DNA from: Malachius bipustulatus
Taxonomy: Eukaryota > Arthropoda > Insecta > Coleoptera > Melyridae
DNA: 64,000 nucleotides
Assembly (NCBI GenBank): GCA_910589415.1
Contig: OU342636.1
Location: forward strand, 39,943,735 to 40,007,734
Reading direction: 5' to 3'
Under the pieces are notes generated by a model. It worked only from the letters and a program-made list of their open reading frames with translations. It was not told the DNA's origin and did not search any database. A program made the position numbers and the translations under genes. This document shows, piece by piece, positions 61,027 to 64,000 of this stretch; positions within the stretch are counted from its first letter, which is position 1; every line of letters starts with the position of its first letter.

Positions 61027-64000
61027 GCTTACTGAGGCCCTTTATACACGCACCCATTCCATTAAACAAGACGCTTCAATTTTACATAATTTGGCAGCAT
61101 CTTTTTGGATTCCTCTTTTTGAATTTACGTTTATTTCCCTTCCGATTAGAGAGACTGCTGGCCGCCATATCATCATCGTATCCCATTACTTCTTTGTGAT
61201 AAATAAAAATTGTTCGTTTTATTAAAATGTCAAGGTCTCAAAGAAAACATGTCATAGCTACCAATCTACATAATTTTAAATGAAACCTGGTTTTTACGAT
61301 ATTCCAGCTAAAAGAAAACTGAGTCCAAAATACAAAAATTATTCATCACAGAAAAATTTGTACCTAAATTAAGTCCTTTAGCAAATTAGGCTAGGTCATT
61401 TCCTTGGCGTTGCAGAACGAATCAATCCATGACTTGGTTTTCTTCGAGTAAAACGAAGGATCTTGAAATATATAGATACCTACGACGCGTCTGGAAGAGG
61501 AATGGATTTCCCAATCCAAAATTTACTCGACGAGATTAAGCGAGAGCACCGAGCGGAATCGCAGACATATTATTTTCCCCGCTTGGTTGAAATTAGAATA
61601 AGAACAAACAATCCATCCAGACGCACACATTAAGCAAATGAATACATCGAGAGGAGACTCGTTTAAAAATAGGACCAGCAGACAGAGAAGTTTCCGGCGT
61701 GGTCAGACGAGTTAGAAAAAGACGGACGATGATAATAATGAATTTGGAAGTGTGTTATTTTGTCTAGACCGATTTGGTTGCGTAATCTGTCGCCTGCTGG
61801 ACTATTTCGGTGCATGCACAGACTATGAAAGGTGTCCCGAATTGAGATGGGACGCGAGGTTACTACTTGAAGTAACGGCGGTTTCAATTCGAATTTCGCA
61901 TAGGTAGGTACGATTTCTGCGGAAACTAAATTAACTTTTATGGTATCTACAGAATTATTCATTTAGGAAGCGATTTGAATTGCTTTGATTACCTGCCACT
62001 TTTAGATACGCATATGCGATAAGAGAATTTAAAACTTATACGACTTGATGATTGATCTCGTTATCCTGATTTCCTATTTTTCAACTTACTCAAGAATAAT
62101 GTCAGTCTGGGGGGTCATTAACACGTGGAAGTTTTATGTTATTTACTAGATATACGAGCACAAAGCACACATTGCTTTATGCTTTATAATAACATACCTA
62201 TTATAACTGCCCCCGGCAGAACTTAATAATGAACAGTGCTTAATTTTTTGTCCCCCTTTTTTATTTGGAGTTTCCTCCATTTTAGGTAGGTACGTACCTA
62301 CCTAGTTAATATTAATTATTAATTATTTTATTTGGTAATAAAATTGTTTTAGCAAACCGAGTGTTACCATTGTGCTTGAATAACAATGGAGATTTTTTAT
62401 GACTGGTTACTCAGTTTGCCTAAGGGTTTACGGTAACTTACCCTTTTCAGATTTATTGGTTTATTATCAACCAACTTCATTATCAATCATATTACCTATA
62501 CATAATCATTTTAACTGTCATTTCCAGTGGCAGCTGCTGATACTTTTCATAGGCAGGTCATATAAAAATCGCGAACATCTAAGAAAGGGAAAAAAGATAG
62601 CAACCCCCTAAATGCGCCGAAGGCGAAAATTTTTTGAGTGTTCAAGGTCACGCAATTTCCCAGTAGTTTAAATTTTACTCAGATGTACAAACTAATAATT
62701 AATTTATTAGTTATATTAGGTATATATTAAAAGTTATATTAATATTAATAGATTCTACTTTTTTGGTTTGGACCCTTCTTTATTTTATCTCGAGTCTAGA
62801 CGCACCATTATTCCTGTCGGTAGTAAAGACTGGATGGTGCTGCACTGCTGCCTAACCCTGGGCAGGAGCTCGTCGTTGCTCCCCACTGCAACCCACGATC
62901 ATCGCCCTTCGATGTCGCGACGCGACGGTAAAATTGTGATTGTGAATTTCATTATTTTCATAATCATAAGATTTGGTTGTAGCGTAAACATGCATGCAAA
63001 ATCTCGCATGAAATATTTGCATTGTGTTATAAGTCTATTTCAATAATTATGTCAATCATTTATACAGTCCACTTTTCAAATAAAATCAACCTGTGTACCT
63101 ACCTACAGTAATCACCGCCCACAGGCCCAACACTACTTACATAATTAAATTAAGTAGGTACATAGTCCTAGTAGACAATTGTTTTTGACGGAAAAAAATT
63201 AAAGAGTTTGGTGAGAGTATGGTACTTTTTCCAATTACGTATGTTTTTATTTAATTACTTACCCTAAATGACATAATTCTGAATTCATAATGGTTCATTC
63301 AACATAATATACAATTTAAATATGTGATTGCACACATTAATAATAGGCAAGTTTATATAATAAAATTGCAAAAATGAAAAATGTACCAAAATAGCATTGA
63401 ACTTTCACTTTAAAATGTATACCAGCGTACCAGCAAAAATAAAATGTACCAAATGTGGTACAAATGTACCACCACGGCAACACTGCACATCGAAATCTCT
63501 GGTCTCTGGTCCCGCCCCCTCTCGGCGTTGACCTTCAAGTACAGAATGGGACCGTCTTAAATACAGGCAAAGCTGCTATATATACCTATCTCGCTCCAGC
63601 GCATAGGCAAAGGCATCTTACTCTTTAAACCACGGAGGTCAACTGCTGCCTTGACCCACGTCCCAGATCCTCGCCACTATCTTCCCGGGAATTACAAAAA
63701 AACAACTACCTATATAAGTAAAGTTAATTACTGGAATTATTACATAGTTATAATATAATAATTATTATTAGTTTTAGTTTATGATAGATACAGTATAAAA
63801 TTACTTAAGTTGGTTAATTTATTTGGGAGGTCATTGACCAAATGACCTAATGGAGAAACCGCCACTGGACTCATTTCCACATAGGTGCCTATTTTTAGAG
63901 AAAATATTTAGGGGATCTCAGTTATCTTAAGAGATAAAATACGAAGTCGGTTAAATGGGGACAAAGTTGATGCGTATCTTTGTGCTGATTTGTAATCTGA
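61027..64000. other. No gene established; palindromic GTAGGTAC clusters, possible fragment of the 35-kb repeat family
   Basis: At 62285-62304 TAGGTAGGTACGTACCTACC is nearly palindromic. At 62405-62525 pieces (TTACTCAGTTT, TTACCCTTTTCAGATT, TATCAATCAT, AACTGTCATTTCC) resemble 36235-36340 of the inverted-repeat family. A GC-rich stretch at 62810-62935 and another at 63505-63690 (with a TATATATA) could be exon or promoter sequence, but no gene can be read from them. Confidence 0.35.

Overview
This is a window of a large, AT-rich, repeat-laden arthropod genome, almost certainly an insect. It has spliceosomal introns with canonical GT/AG sites and an insulin receptor substrate gene of the insect Chico type. 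It also carries piggyBac, Tc1/mariner, jockey/RTE-like and gypsy remnants, and the motif GTAGGTAC/GTACCTAC recurs throughout. I cannot resolve the order from the sequence; a hemipteran or a beetle would fit.

Only one host gene is convincing: chico (IRS), on the minus strand. Nine exons can be placed from 48083 down to the stop codon at 3115. They join into one uninterrupted reading frame of 1086 codons plus a stop. The frame starts inside the PTB (IRS-type phosphotyrosine-binding) domain, passes through a serine-rich linker, and ends in a long tail with eleven YxxM sites, one YVNY site and two C-terminal YA(S/E)(L/I) sites. The exons with the start codon and the PH domain were not found. They lie either upstream in 48084-64000, where I could not recognise them, or beyond the window. 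All of the DNA from about 5.6 to 47.9 kb is intron of this gene.

Everything else is mobile or repetitive DNA. From left to right: a nearly complete piggyBac-like element (1-1992); degenerate ~130-bp tandem units with a TTTGGAAAT minisatellite and a 1.16-kb foldback element (6.7-8.8 kb); a 458-bp element with perfect 27-bp inverted repeats and an 8-bp target duplication (9.5 kb); a 12-kb foldback; a 203-bp MITE (16 kb); a chain of elements with TACAGGGT ends (17.7-19.4, 35.0-36.6 kb); a 2.4-kb mariner-type element with long inverted repeats that encloses non-LTR RNase H sequence (20.7-23.1 kb); a ~165-bp tandem array (27.5-28.3 kb); non-LTR retrotransposon fragments (30-31.5, 45.8-47.1, 49.1-50.7 kb); mariner-type transposase fragments (41.5, 55.3, 57.8-58.3 kb); an internally deleted gypsy-like retroelement (58.5-60.4 kb); and a 229-bp MITE (60.8 kb).

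No tRNA, rRNA, CRISPR or bacterial-type feature was seen. I did not find a new multi-gene system. The best leads are the YxxM-rich IRS tail with a run of frame-neutral exons, and several inverted-repeat element families with readable target duplications.
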